Shown: positions 26,710-35,785 of the stretch, piece after piece
How the letters are laid out: every line of letters starts with the position of its first letter
Position numbering within the stretch: the first letter of the stretch is position 1
Origin: an uncultured Pseudomonadales bacterium
GTDB lineage: Bacteria; Pseudomonadota; Gammaproteobacteria; Pseudomonadales; Azotimanducaceae
DNA length: 64,000 nt
Assembly: GCA_938017975.1 (NCBI GenBank)
Contig: CALIKQ010000006.1
Span: 62,001-126,000, forward strand
Reading direction: 5' to 3'
Translations under genes and position numbers: made by a program
Notes under the pieces: generated by a model
Databases searched by the model: none
The model's input: the letters and a program-made list of their open reading frames with translations, nothing else
What the model was told of the DNA's origin: nothing

Positions 26710-27159
26710 TTAGGAATTGACAGGCCACTTACGGCGGTGCGCCCGCCCAAATCGATATTCAATCGCGTGCGCGTCATCAATTTCCAGCTCGAACAACACC
26801 GCTCGAGCGGCAGGTCGGTAACTTGAGATCGATTCAGCAAGCGCTCGATGTTCGGGGTTATCGACCAACTTTACGCCGCCATTTAGAATAAATTCACCAC
26901 TGCTGCCTGAGCTATCATTCATCGCACAGTGAAGACTGAACCAACCGCTGCTCAGGAGGTCTTGGGCCTTTGGTGTGCTCGGCTCGACAAAAACAAAGCA
27001 ATGTCCCAACCCAATAATTGGGGTGACGGGATGTAACCTAGGACGCTGATCTGACCGCACCGTCGCAAGGTAAGCCACTTTACCATCGAGTCGCAAACGA
27101 CCGAATTCAGCAATGTCGGGTGCCGCAGTCTCTAACTGTCCCCAAGAATAACCACTCAT
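26710..27159 (-). CDS. Pyridoxamine 5'-phosphate oxidase-like FMN split-barrel protein
   Basis: A 149-residue protein of the PNPOx-like split-barrel fold. It shows LDGKVAYLATVRSDQRPRLHP and VTPIIGLGHCFVFVE, a typical flavin-binding layout for general stress-type PNPOx-like proteins. Biological substrate unknown; such proteins bind FMN, F420 or heme. ATG 27159 has a GAGAGGGGG ribosome site upstream, better than ATG 27192. It is the last gene of a minus-strand run starting with the PCu(A)C gene and converges on the lipoprotein gene with a 15-bp gap. Confidence 0.72.
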   Translation of the reverse strand: MSGYSWGQLETAAPDIAEFGRLRLDGKVAYLATVRSDQRPRLHPVTPIIGLGHCFVFVEPSTPKAQDLLSSGWFSLHCAMNDSSGSSGEFILNGGVKLVDNPEHRALAESISSYRPAARAVLFELEIDDAHAIEYRFGRAHRRKWPVNS

Positions 27160-27218
27160 AATTGACCCCCTCTCTCGACCAAACTTTAGCATGGTGTTTG
27201 GGGGATTTCAGTGTCGAC

Positions 27219-28625
27219 TTAGAGTTTGCTCTGCCCAACTCTGATCGGTATCTCATCCTCGATGCCAAGCATTCTCGCCAAGGGCCTCAAGTGCTCTGCA
27301 TAATTCAGCCAGCGACGCTTGGATGTGTGGTAGAGAGGTTGACGGACCTGTTTAAAACTTGCGGTCGCTACCGGGCGCTCCGTTTCATAAAACTTAAGAC
27401 ACGCCGGTTCAAAAGGTAGTTCACAATAACGCAGCAGTGCGGAAATCGTCGCCTCTGGAGCACTCAGCAGTTCTTCATACTCCAATGTGTAAAAATCGGT
27501 TTCTGGCTCGTTGGCCCAATGGGTCATTAGTTTTCGATAATCCCGATAAAAATGGCCTAACGTCACCAAATCAAAACTATAGTCTTGGCCCTGGGTAAAA
27601 TTCTGAAAAAAACAACTCAAACAGGTGTCGAGCGGATGTCGCCGAACGTGAACAATTTTCGCGCGCGGCAACATCGCTTTGATCATGCCAATAAATCTGA
27701 AGTTCAAGGGATGCTTGTCGACAATCCAAGTTATCTCGTCGTCTGAGTTCAACGACTGAATACGCTGAAGATACTGCTTGCCCGCTGCTTCAGCTTTCCT
27801 TCTTAAAAAACTTTCCGGATCCTCGGCTTGACGGCCGGACATTGACTGACTAGATCGAAGCATCGCTGTTAAGAGTGGCTGGGCCACTTGAGCAAGCTCG
27901 TTTAGTTCTCCGGCGCCAAAGACCGATGTGTGGCTCGCCAATATTTGTTCGACTAGGGTGGTACCTGACCTTGGCATGCCGACAACAAAAATCGGTGCTG
28001 GACCCTCCCAAGGATCGCCTATTAGCGATAGCGGTGCAGCACTGAGCTCCTGAGTGTAATACATTAAATTTTGAAACAGCGCCCGATTTTTGCCGGTGTT
28101 ATAGTCTCTTGCAGCGAACTGATTGCCCTTCATGTAATGGTTAAACGCCGCATCAAAAGACCCGCAGTCATCTAAAAATTTTCCTGCAGCAAAATGCAAA
28201 TAGCACCGCGTCCGATCGTCAAGGGTCTTCGACGCAAGCTGCTCAGAGATCCGATCCAGAAAATTGTCTCCTGCTTTGAAGGACACAACCTCTGCAAACC
28301 CCTGATAAGCCTCACCATAATCGGGCTTAAGCATAAATGCTTGCTCAAAAGCCGCGCGCGCCAACTCCAGCTGGCCCACGCGGCGGTACAGCCCAGCAAT
28401 GTTATGATGATAAGCAGCTGCTAATGGCCGCTGACTGATCGCGCTTTCGATGAGACGAATGGCCTCATTCTCAAGTCCTTGTTCACCCCGAATCAGCCCC
28501 AGCAAATGCATCGCATCGGAGTGATTCGGCTGAGCTTTGAGGAGCTTCAGATAGAGCGCCTCAGCCTCCCCAAAATGGCCAGCACGGTGAGCTTTCAGCC
28601 CCTCAGTTAGCTCGGGTGCTTGCAC
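27219..28625 (-). CDS. TPR-repeat sulfotransferase
   Basis: A 468-residue protein with N-terminal tetratricopeptide repeats (about residues 5-150, e.g. YHHNIAGLYRRVGQLELARAA) and a C-terminal Sulfotransfer_3-type domain. The 5'-phosphosulfate loop is GMPRSGTTLVEQIL, and the 3'-phosphate region holds VHVRRHPLDTCLSCFF. It would move a sulfate group from PAPS to an unknown acceptor. The GTG start at 28625 is 3 bases after the previous stop, so it is coupled with the copper-chaperone gene. Confidence 0.85.
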   Translation of the reverse strand: MQAPELTEGLKAHRAGHFGEAEALYLKLLKAQPNHSDAMHLLGLIRGEQGLENEAIRLIESAISQRPLAAAYHHNIAGLYRRVGQLELARAAFEQAFMLKPDYGEAYQGFAEVVSFKAGDNFLDRISEQLASKTLDDRTRCYLHFAAGKFLDDCGSFDAAFNHYMKGNQFAARDYNTGKNRALFQNLMYYTQELSAAPLSLIGDPWEGPAPIFVVGMPRSGTTLVEQILASHTSVFGAGELNELAQVAQPLLTAMLRSSQSMSGRQAEDPESFLRRKAEAAGKQYLQRIQSLNSDDEITWIVDKHPLNFRFIGMIKAMLPRAKIVHVRRHPLDTCLSCFFQNFTQGQDYSFDLVTLGHFYRDYRKLMTHWANEPETDFYTLEYEELLSAPEATISALLRYCELPFEPACLKFYETERPVATASFKQVRQPLYHTSKRRWLNYAEHLRPLARMLGIEDEIPIRVGQSKL

Positions 28626-28628
28626 AGG

Positions 28629-29111
28629 CTAGTTATCCTCAAATTCCAGACTGTCTAATGACTGCACGGTAAACACCAACTCATGAATATTGCCGCCGGC
28701 GTCCTCCGCCAATATGCTCAAACGGTCGCCGACATCTGGCGCTTGATCAAGGCCCATCACCATCAAGTGCAATCCAAGCGGCTCGAGCTGAGTTCGGCCT
28801 TGGGGGGGGACGACGAATCCATCGATATGACGCATTCGCATCCGACCATTTTCCAGCACCGATTCATGCAGCATGACATGAGCAGCACCGGGCATCGCGA
28901 AATCGACGATTTCCACAGGTCGCTCGGTATCATTCGTCACGATGCCGTAAACGGCAATTCGATCTGATCCAACCGCAACCCCCCTGGTCCAACCGGCTTC
29001 CAAACCAACCCCGCCCATTAGCAATGAGGGGTTGAGGCCCATCATCCAAACCAGAACAAACGCGCCAATTTTTAGACCGTTTCGCAAGTTCAACCCCCTT
29101 GTTTTACTCAC
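28629..29111 (-). CDS. PCu(A)C-type periplasmic copper chaperone
   Basis: About 160 residues with an N-terminal hydrophobic signal and the DUF461/PCu(A)C metal motif H(x)nM...M...H-x-M: MLHESVLENGRMRMRH then LHLMVMGL. These proteins deliver Cu(I) to cytochrome oxidase. The frame extends to 29171, but GTG 29111 has AAGGAG 6 bases upstream and gives a short n-region before the membrane segment, so it is preferred. No Sco or cox gene is visible nearby. Confidence 0.78.
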   Translation of the reverse strand: MSKTRGLNLRNGLKIGAFVLVWMMGLNPSLLMGGVGLEAGWTRGVAVGSDRIAVYGIVTNDTERPVEIVDFAMPGAAHVMLHESVLENGRMRMRHIDGFVVPPQGRTQLEPLGLHLMVMGLDQAPDVGDRLSILAEDAGGNIHELVFTVQSLDSLEFEDN

Positions 29112-29177
29112 CAACAACTCCTTGATCATTAGACTGACTTCCATCTTGGCGGGGCAGAAATCTAACCCCACTCGCGC

Positions 29178-29183
29178 TATAAT
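29178..29183 (+). promoter_or_regulatory. Possible -10 for the malonyl-CoA ligase gene
   Basis: A perfect TATAAT at 29178-29183 lies in the divergent gap between the copper-chaperone gene (minus strand) and the ligase gene (plus strand). I find no good -35 at 16-18 bp, so the call is weak. Confidence 0.35.
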
Positions 29184-29260
29184 TAGAACAGATTAACCGG
29201 CAGGGTAAAAACAACCCATCCCTTGATCCAATCGGCCCCTCATTATCGTTCACCCAATTG

Positions 29261-30787
29261 ATGAGCACCCGCATGAGCAATCTCTATCACGTTTTTTCGG
29301 AACACTTACAGCCGAAACGGCCGCTGTTGATCAACTCAAATCAAGAGTGCGAGGCGACCTACGGCGACCTTGAAACGCGCAGTGCGCAATACGCGTCAGC
29401 GCTGCTCAGCCTTGGACTTAACCCCGGCGACAGGGTGGCTGTTCAAATCGCGAAATCAATTGAGAATATCTACCTCTATTGCGGCTGTTTGCGAGCTGGG
29501 CTGATTTACTTGCCCCTCAATGCTGCCTATCAGGCCAGTGAGCTTAGCCACTTTATTACTGATGCCAAACCCAAACTCTTTGTTATCGATCCAGCCGCAT
29601 CCATTGGCCATCTTGATCAACTCGATCACCGGCCTCAAACACGAACTCTGGATCAAGACGGCCGGGGCAGTCTTCGCGATCTGGCCGATAGCAGCCCAAC
29701 TCATCCAGAGATTCATCCATCACAAGACCAAGATATCGCCGTGATTGTCTATACCTCAGGCACAACCGGCCTCCCAAAGGGCGCGATGATCAGCCATGGC
29801 AATTTGATCAGCAATGCTCGTGCCTTGCGGACGGCGTGGGGCTGGACCGATCACGACGTCATGCTGCATGCCTTACCCATCTTTCATGTCCACGGTCTTT
29901 TCGTGGGGCTGCACTTACCGCTTTTATCAAATTCTCCAATCATCTTAATGCCGAATTTTAACGCTGATGCAGTGATTGCAACCTTGCCGCTTGCCACCGT
30001 CTTTATGGGCGTGCCAACGTATTACACCCGACTGCTGAGCAGCGGAATCAAAGCGCAGGACTGCGCCAACATGCGCCTGTTTACCTCTGGCTCGGCACCA
30101 CTTCTATCCCAGACTTTTACAGACTGGGAGCAGGCAACAGGGACGACCATTTTGGAGCGTTATGGTATGACCGAGACTGGGATGAACACATCCAACCCGC
30201 TTTCGGGCGAGCGTAAAAAAGGCACGGTTGGGCCTGCGCTCCCCGGAGTAAAATGCAGAGTCGTTGATTCCTCCGGCATCGACGTAGCGGTCGGTGACAC
30301 TGGAGACCTATGGGTTAAAGGCGAGAACGTCTTTAGCGGGTATTGGCAAAACCCTGAGAAAACTGCGGAGTCTTTCACAAGCGAGGGCCCAGGTGATGGT
30401 TTTTTCAAAACTGGCGATCTTGCCAGCATCGACCCTGAGGGATACATCACGATTGTGGGGCGCAACAAAGATCTGATCATCACTGGCGGTCTGAATGTCT
30501 ACCCCAAAGAAATCGAGCTTCTGATCGATCGAATGGATGGCGTTCTTGAAAGTGCCGTGATCGGACTGCCCCATCCTGACTTTGGTGAAGCGGTCTGCGC
30601 GGTTATCGTCCCGCTTGACGGGGCTGATTGTTCACAAGAGGCCATCATTGCAACGCTCAAGGCCGATATTGCAAACTTCAAGATCCCAAAGCACGTTTTC
30701 TTCATTCCTGAATTACCGCGAAATACCATGGGCAAGGTTCAAAAAAACGAACTCCGCACACGCTTTTCGCCGCCATCGTCATCTTGA
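29261..30787 (+). CDS. matB: Malonyl-CoA synthetase (MatB-like acyl-CoA ligase)
   Basis: An AMP-forming acyl-CoA ligase of about 508 residues. A3 motif YTSGTTGLPKGA, A5 ERYGMTETGM and A10 PRNTMGKVQK are intact. The LPIFHVHGLFVGLHLPLLS and ATVFMGVPTYYTRLL stretches match malonyl-CoA synthetases. MatB activates free malonate. No other malonate genes are adjacent, so the substrate is inferred from motifs only. ATG 29261 is used; ATG 29273 is equally possible because neither has a clear ribosome site. The stop overlaps the purN TTG start. Confidence 0.78.
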   Translation: MSTRMSNLYHVFSEHLQPKRPLLINSNQECEATYGDLETRSAQYASALLSLGLNPGDRVAVQIAKSIENIYLYCGCLRAGLIYLPLNAAYQASELSHFITDAKPKLFVIDPAASIGHLDQLDHRPQTRTLDQDGRGSLRDLADSSPTHPEIHPSQDQDIAVIVYTSGTTGLPKGAMISHGNLISNARALRTAWGWTDHDVMLHALPIFHVHGLFVGLHLPLLSNSPIILMPNFNADAVIATLPLATVFMGVPTYYTRLLSSGIKAQDCANMRLFTSGSAPLLSQTFTDWEQATGTTILERYGMTETGMNTSNPLSGERKKGTVGPALPGVKCRVVDSSGIDVAVGDTGDLWVKGENVFSGYWQNPEKTAESFTSEGPGDGFFKTGDLASIDPEGYITIVGRNKDLIITGGLNVYPKEIELLIDRMDGVLESAVIGLPHPDFGEAVCAVIVPLDGADCSQEAIIATLKADIANFKIPKHVFFIPELPRNTMGKVQKNELRTRFSPPSSS

Positions 30788-31398
30788 ATTCCCCAGTGGT
30801 TCAGCGCGCGAAAGCTAGACTTGCGGTGCTTGTCTCAGGTCGGGGCTCGCATCTGCTAAATCTTCACCGAGCCTGCGAGTCAGAATCATTAAACGCCAAG
30901 GTGGTTCTGGTTGTCACCAACCAGCCTAATTGCGGCGCCATGCAAATTGCCCTTGACCAAGGCCTAGAGCGAAGCGCGCTACCATCGGCGAAGCGTTCTA
31001 GCGAGGAAAGCATCGATCTTGCACTGAGAGCGCTATTACAACGCCACGACATTGATTGGGTCATCACCGCCGGTTACCTCAAAAAAATTGGCCCGCTGAC
31101 ATTGGCCGCTTTTGATAACCGAGTGATTAATATTCATCCCTCTTTACTTCCAAAATATGGCGGGCAAGGCATGTATGGCAGGCACGTTCACGAAGCCGTA
31201 ATTGCTGCCGGCGAGCGAGAATCGGGGGCGAGCGTCCACTACGTGAATGCATGCTTCGATTCAGGCGCGGTCATTGCGCAAAGTTCGATCGCAATTAATG
31301 AAGGTATGACGGCAGAAGCGCTCGCAGAGCGCGTTCTTAAGGTTGAGCATGCACTTCTACTTTCAACGCTAAAAGGACTCCTTAATGTCAATGAATAA
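30784..31398 (+). CDS. purN: Phosphoribosylglycinamide formyltransferase
   Basis: Transfers a formyl group from 10-formyl-THF to GAR in purine synthesis. About 204 residues with VLVSGRGSHL (phosphate loop), the catalytic NIHPSLLPKYGG (Asn and His) and YVNACFDSGAVIAQ containing the catalytic Asp. The usual partner purM is absent. TTG 30784 overlaps the previous stop as TTGA; GTG 30796 is an alternative. It overlaps the PRPP-synthetase-like gene by 14 bp, and both feed purine synthesis. Confidence 0.88.
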   Translation: MNSPVVQRAKARLAVLVSGRGSHLLNLHRACESESLNAKVVLVVTNQPNCGAMQIALDQGLERSALPSAKRSSEESIDLALRALLQRHDIDWVITAGYLKKIGPLTLAAFDNRVINIHPSLLPKYGGQGMYGRHVHEAVIAAGERESGASVHYVNACFDSGAVIAQSSIAINEGMTAEALAERVLKVEHALLLSTLKGLLNVNE

Positions 31399-32422
31399 GC
31401 AAACTTCACCTGAAGGCCGCAATCCGCGAGCGCCCATTGCCCTCATGACCTGCGAATCGGGCCGTCCCTTTGCCAGTCGAGTTGCCGAGTATCTCGGCAG
31501 TCCACTTCTGCCCACCAAAGAAATTTGGTTCGCCTGCGGGGAGGGAAAGCTCGAAATTGAAGCCAACGTTCGGGGGCATGATCTCTACATTTTTCAAAAT
31601 GTGGCCGGCCGACAGGATGAAAGGTCAATTTATGAGCGTTTTATCATGCTCCTTCATGCCGTAGAGGCTGCAGCACATGCGGACGCTCAATACATTACCG
31701 CGGTCTTGCCCTACTACCCAGGCGCTCGGCAAGACAAACGCAAGGGCCGAACGCGAGAAGGAATCAGCGCGAGCTTGTTTGCACGAATGCTGCAGAGCGC
31801 TGGTGCCGACCGAGTTGTCACCGTTGAAATTCACAACGACGCCATCGCAGGCATGTTTAACCCAAGACAGACCCACCTAGAGAATATTTTTCTGACCAAA
31901 CAATTCGTGCCCTGGTTAAAAGCCAGTGGTCTCACCGGGGGCGTGGTGGTGTCACCGGACGTGGGTTATCTTGAAAATGCCCGCATTTATGCAGAAGAAC
32001 TCTCTGCAGAACTTGCCGCACTCTCCAAAGAGCGTGACTACTCGCAACCAAATACTGTCTTTCGATCAAACTTGATTGGTGAGGTCGCAGGTAAAGATAT
32101 TTTGCTCGTGGACGACATTATTGATACCGCAGGCTCGGTGGTCGCCGCCATCGAGACCCTCAAAGATGAAGGTGCTCAGAACATCACCGCAGCCTGTGTT
32201 CACCCGGTACTCAGCGATCCAGCTTGGGATCGTCTTAATTCGCTCCATGCCCGTGCCGAACGCGAGGGCTGGGCGTTCAAATTGATTGGTACAACTTCCA
32301 TTGCCCATGTGGATGCACCATCCTGGTATTTTGAATTTCAAATAGAGAAGTTGGTCGCCGCCGTTTTGGAAAAAATTAATTTGCGCGGTAGCGTAACCGG
32401 TGTTCAAAACCATCCGGGTTGA
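31385..32422 (+). CDS. Ribose-phosphate pyrophosphokinase-like protein (divergent PRPP synthetase)
   Basis: A 345-residue PRPP synthetase homologue. VLPYYPGARQDKR, the PRPP/ribose-5-phosphate loop VVVSPDVGYLENAR and DDIIDTAGSVV (PRPP loop) are present. The sequence differs from the standard prs product: the SPDVGG loop reads SPDVGY, and the C-terminus has an unusual insertion around SIAHVDAPSWYFEF. ATG 31385 is supported by AAGGA 7 bases upstream. Its position after purN suggests a purine link. The main prs is usually next to ispE, so this may be a second copy. Confidence 0.78.
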   Translation: MSMNKQTSPEGRNPRAPIALMTCESGRPFASRVAEYLGSPLLPTKEIWFACGEGKLEIEANVRGHDLYIFQNVAGRQDERSIYERFIMLLHAVEAAAHADAQYITAVLPYYPGARQDKRKGRTREGISASLFARMLQSAGADRVVTVEIHNDAIAGMFNPRQTHLENIFLTKQFVPWLKASGLTGGVVVSPDVGYLENARIYAEELSAELAALSKERDYSQPNTVFRSNLIGEVAGKDILLVDDIIDTAGSVVAAIETLKDEGAQNITAACVHPVLSDPAWDRLNSLHARAEREGWAFKLIGTTSIAHVDAPSWYFEFQIEKLVAAVLEKINLRGSVTGVQNHPG

Positions 32423-32429
32423 ACAGATA

Positions 32430-32457
32430 TTGACAGGAAGCCGAGAGTCGCTAGGAT
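32430..32457 (+). promoter_or_regulatory. Promoter of ileS
   Basis: A perfect -35 TTGACA at 32430-32435 and TAGGAT at 32452-32457 with a 16-bp spacer, about 84 bases before the ileS ATG. It is the best-looking sigma-70 promoter in the window. Confidence 0.65.
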
Positions 32458-32507
32458 AGCCGATCAAAACAACCTCCCTGATACCTTCGGCTTAAAGCAC
32501 GACCTTG

Positions 32508-32520
32508 CTGCGCCGCGCAG
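32508..32520 (+). other. Small hairpin in the ileS leader
   Basis: CTGCG (32508-32512) and CGCAG (32516-32520) form a 5-bp stem with a 3-base loop about 9 bases before the GGAG ribosome site. It has no T-tract, so it is not a terminator; it could affect ribosome access or be chance. Confidence 0.3.
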
Positions 32521-32540
32521 TGCCACTTTGGAGACCCACA

Positions 32541-35500
32541 ATGTCTAGTCAACGGCCTATCGATCCTGATGCGGATGGCTTCTCCTTTGTTGATGCCGAG
32601 CACCACATTTTAGAGTTTTGGCAATCCCAAGACATTTTTCAAAAAAGTCTTCAAGCGACAAAGGACAACGATCCCTACATTTTCTACGATGGCCCTCCCT
32701 TCGCGACAGGACTACCGCACCACGGACACTTGGTCGGATCGATTCTCAAGGATGCCGTTCCCCGATATTTCACAATGCAAGGACGTTACGTCCAACGCCG
32801 TTTTGGTTGGGACTGCCATGGACTGCCCATCGAGCACGAAATTGATAAATCATTGGGGTTGTCTTCGGCCGAAGCGGTCGAGCAGCTCGGTATCAAAGGC
32901 TACAACGATGCCTGCCGCGGTATTATTCAGCGGTATACGCAGGAGTGGCGAAAGACCATCAGCCGCATTGGACGCTGGGTTGATTTTGACAATGACTACA
33001 AGACGATGGAACCGTGGTACATGGAGTCGGTGTGGTGGGTTGTTCAACAACTGTGGAACAAAGACCTCATCTATCGGGGTGAAAAAGTAGTCCCTTTTTC
33101 TACCGCCCTGGGTACCGTGCTTTCCAATTTTGAAGCAGGCAGTAACTATCAGGAAACCCAAGATCCAGCAGTGACGGTTCTGTTTAAGCTTTGCGATGAA
33201 CAAGACACATACATGGCCGCATGGACAACCACGCCATGGACACTGCCCTCCAACCTTGCGCTTTGCGTTGGGGATGAGATCACCTACACCAAGGTGCGCG
33301 ACGAGGACCTCGGCGTTCATATTATTATTGCCTCAGACCGGCTGCCGCATTACCAAGAACAAAAATCGCTGACAGAGGTTGAGACCCTGCTGGGCGCAGC
33401 GCTGGTCGGCAAAACCTATGAACCGCCTTTTTCTTATTTTCTCGATGAACGCGCCAATGGCGCCTTTCAGATTGTTTCGGATGAATACGTCTCAACCGAC
33501 AGTGGGACGGGCATTGTGCATCAAGCCCCTGCTTTTGGAGAGGATGATTTGCGCGTGCTCAAACAGGCTGGGATTGAAGCCCTCGTGTGTCCGATCGACA
33601 TGCAAGGTTGTTTCACCAGTGCTGTGACTGACTTTGCCGGTCAGCATGTCAAAGATGCAGACAAGGCAATCATCCGAGCGTTGAAGGCATCGGGTGCGCT
33701 CTATGTGCAAGAGGTCATTCAGCACAGTTATCCATTTTGCCCACGATCAGATACGCCGATCATTTACAGGACCATCGACTCTTGGTACGTCAAAGTCGCC
33801 CAAATTAAAGATGCGTTGGTCGCCGAAAATCAGAATATCCGCTGGGTCCCCGATCACATCCAAAACGGTCGAATGGGTAACTGGCTAGAAGGTGCCATGG
33901 ATTGGGCGATTTCAAGAAATCGATACTGGGGAACGCCCCTACCAATTTGGATCAATGATGAAACCGGTAACACCCGCTGCATCGGATCAATCGAAGAGCT
34001 CAAAAATCTAACAGGCGTACAGGTTGAAGACCTCCATCGAGAAGTGGTTGATTCACTGACTTTCACACAACCTGGTGAGGCCGGAGTCTACCGCCGAATT
34101 GACGAGGTCTTAGACTGTTGGTTCGAATCAGGCTCCATGCCCTACGCGCAACTGCACTATCCGTTTGAAAATCAAACTTTATTTGAACAGGGGTTTCCTG
34201 CTGAATTTATTGCAGAGGGGCTGGACCAAACCCGAGGCTGGTTTTACACCCTGATCGTCCTTGGCTATGCGCTGTTTGAGACCAATCCCTTTAAAAACGT
34301 CATTGTTAACGGGATTGTCATGGCCGAGGACGGTAAAAAAATGTCCAAGCGGCTTCGTAACTACACGCCCCCGGATGAACTCATGGAGGCCTACGGTGCA
34401 GACGCTCTCAGGCTTTATTTAATCAATTCGGGTCTGGTCAAAGGTGAGGAACAACGCTTTACAGATGCCGGCGTCAAGGAAATGACTCGGCGCGCACTCC
34501 TGCCCTGGCTGAACGCCTACCGATTTTTAAAAACATATACCCAGATTGACGCTTGGTCGCCCATCCAGAATCCCGAGACCAGCCCTAACATTATGGATCA
34601 GTGGATCTTGTCACGACTGGAATCACTAAAGACGAACATTACTCGAGAGATGGAGGCCTATCGTCTTTATAATGTGGTACCCGCTTTATTTGATTTTATC
34701 GAGGATCTCACCAACTGGTACATCCGACTCAATCGCGGTCGTTTTTGGGATGAAGCATTGACCGATGACAAACGCCACGCCTTTCAAACACTCTATACAG
34801 CAGTTCATGAGTTCACGGTTTGTATGGCGCCATTTGCACCATTCTTGTCAGAAACGTTGTTTCAGGCCTTACCCAAACAGAACAAAAGCCCTGAGTCAGT
34901 TCATCTTTGTCGCTACCCTCAACCAGAATCTTCCCGTATTGCACCCGGACTCGAGGAAGCTGTCAGTAGAATGCAAAACATCATCTTGCTGGGTCGCCAG
35001 AAACGTAATCAGGACCGGGTAAAAACCAAATACCCGCTCCAAAATTTGATTATTCTTCATCAAGATCCAGCCCTGCTGACAGAAATCAGCCGTCTTGAGC
35101 CTTATATTCAAAGTGAGTTGAACGTCAAAACAGTTCAGTACGAAACCAACGAGTCCGATTATATCAGTCTGTTTGCGAGACCGAATTCACCCGTTCTCGG
35201 GAAACGCCTTGGTGGACGCTTTAAAGCCTTTAAGCAAGCGATCGACCAATTAGACAGTGCACAGTTGATCGCCCTTCAAGACCAAGGCAGCGTCACGATC
35301 GATGACGAAACTTTCTCGATCGATGACATCCTCATTTTCCGAGAAGCCAAACCGGGCACCAATGCAGTCTCGAATCGCTTTATCTCTATTGATCTTGCGA
35401 CAGATCTTGACGACAACCTAATCGCAGAGGGGCTCGCCCGGGAGGTCGTTAGCCGCATTCAGAAGACCCGAAAAGAGCTGGGACTTGAGGTTACCGACCG

Positions 35501-35681
35501 AATTCTGATCGACGTCCATGGCGATCCAGCCATTCTGCAAGCCATTGAAGCACACAGTGCCTACATCAAACGAGAGACCCTTTGCGAGGTACTGGTAATT
35601 TGCGATGCGCCTTCACCGTCCATGGCAGAACTGACGATCGATGATCAGGCTTTCAGCCTCTCAATCAATCCAGCAGGATAA
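32541..35681 (+). CDS. ileS: Isoleucyl-tRNA synthetase, type 2 (eukaryote-like)
   Basis: Class I synthetase of 1046 residues. The signature is PPFATGLPHHGHLVGS with the HxGH motif at 60-63, a hallmark of the type-2 (eukaryote-like, generally mupirocin-insensitive) IleRS; KMSKR lies at about 600-604. The CP1 editing domain contains AAWTTTPWTLPSNLAL and TGIVHQAPAFGEDD. ATG 32541 has GGAG 7 bases upstream and is preferred over 32505. It has its own promoter. The ribF-lspA neighbourhood typical of the type-1 ileS is absent. Confidence 0.92.
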   Translation: MSSQRPIDPDADGFSFVDAEHHILEFWQSQDIFQKSLQATKDNDPYIFYDGPPFATGLPHHGHLVGSILKDAVPRYFTMQGRYVQRRFGWDCHGLPIEHEIDKSLGLSSAEAVEQLGIKGYNDACRGIIQRYTQEWRKTISRIGRWVDFDNDYKTMEPWYMESVWWVVQQLWNKDLIYRGEKVVPFSTALGTVLSNFEAGSNYQETQDPAVTVLFKLCDEQDTYMAAWTTTPWTLPSNLALCVGDEITYTKVRDEDLGVHIIIASDRLPHYQEQKSLTEVETLLGAALVGKTYEPPFSYFLDERANGAFQIVSDEYVSTDSGTGIVHQAPAFGEDDLRVLKQAGIEALVCPIDMQGCFTSAVTDFAGQHVKDADKAIIRALKASGALYVQEVIQHSYPFCPRSDTPIIYRTIDSWYVKVAQIKDALVAENQNIRWVPDHIQNGRMGNWLEGAMDWAISRNRYWGTPLPIWINDETGNTRCIGSIEELKNLTGVQVEDLHREVVDSLTFTQPGEAGVYRRIDEVLDCWFESGSMPYAQLHYPFENQTLFEQGFPAEFIAEGLDQTRGWFYTLIVLGYALFETNPFKNVIVNGIVMAEDGKKMSKRLRNYTPPDELMEAYGADALRLYLINSGLVKGEEQRFTDAGVKEMTRRALLPWLNAYRFLKTYTQIDAWSPIQNPETSPNIMDQWILSRLESLKTNITREMEAYRLYNVVPALFDFIEDLTNWYIRLNRGRFWDEALTDDKRHAFQTLYTAVHEFTVCMAPFAPFLSETLFQALPKQNKSPESVHLCRYPQPESSRIAPGLEEAVSRMQNIILLGRQKRNQDRVKTKYPLQNLIILHQDPALLTEISRLEPYIQSELNVKTVQYETNESDYISLFARPNSPVLGKRLGGRFKAFKQAIDQLDSAQLIALQDQGSVTIDDETFSIDDILIFREAKPGTNAVSNRFISIDLATDLDDNLIAEGLAREVVSRIQKTRKELGLEVTDRILIDVHGDPAILQAIEAHSAYIKRETLCEVLVICDAPSPSMAELTIDDQAFSLSINPAG

Positions 35682-35726
35682 AGGTTACGGCGCAGTTACA
35701 GGCGATGACTCTGGCATCAATGAAGC

Positions 35727-35755
35727 TTGTGACCCACAGAGAATCTGCTTAGAGT
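35727..35755 (+). promoter_or_regulatory. Possible promoter for the amidase gene
   Basis: TTGTGA at 35727-35732 and TAGAGT at 35750-35755 are 17 bp apart, about 30 bases before the amidase ATG. Each box matches the consensus at four of six positions. Confidence 0.35.
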
Positions 35756-35785
35756 GAGTCCAACCCTTCATTTGAGGCATTCATT

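Noticed and set aside
32712-32730. Altered GxHH signature that would give extreme mupirocin resistance in IleRS2
   Set aside because: The motif reads His-His-Gly-His, which is the canonical HxGH order.
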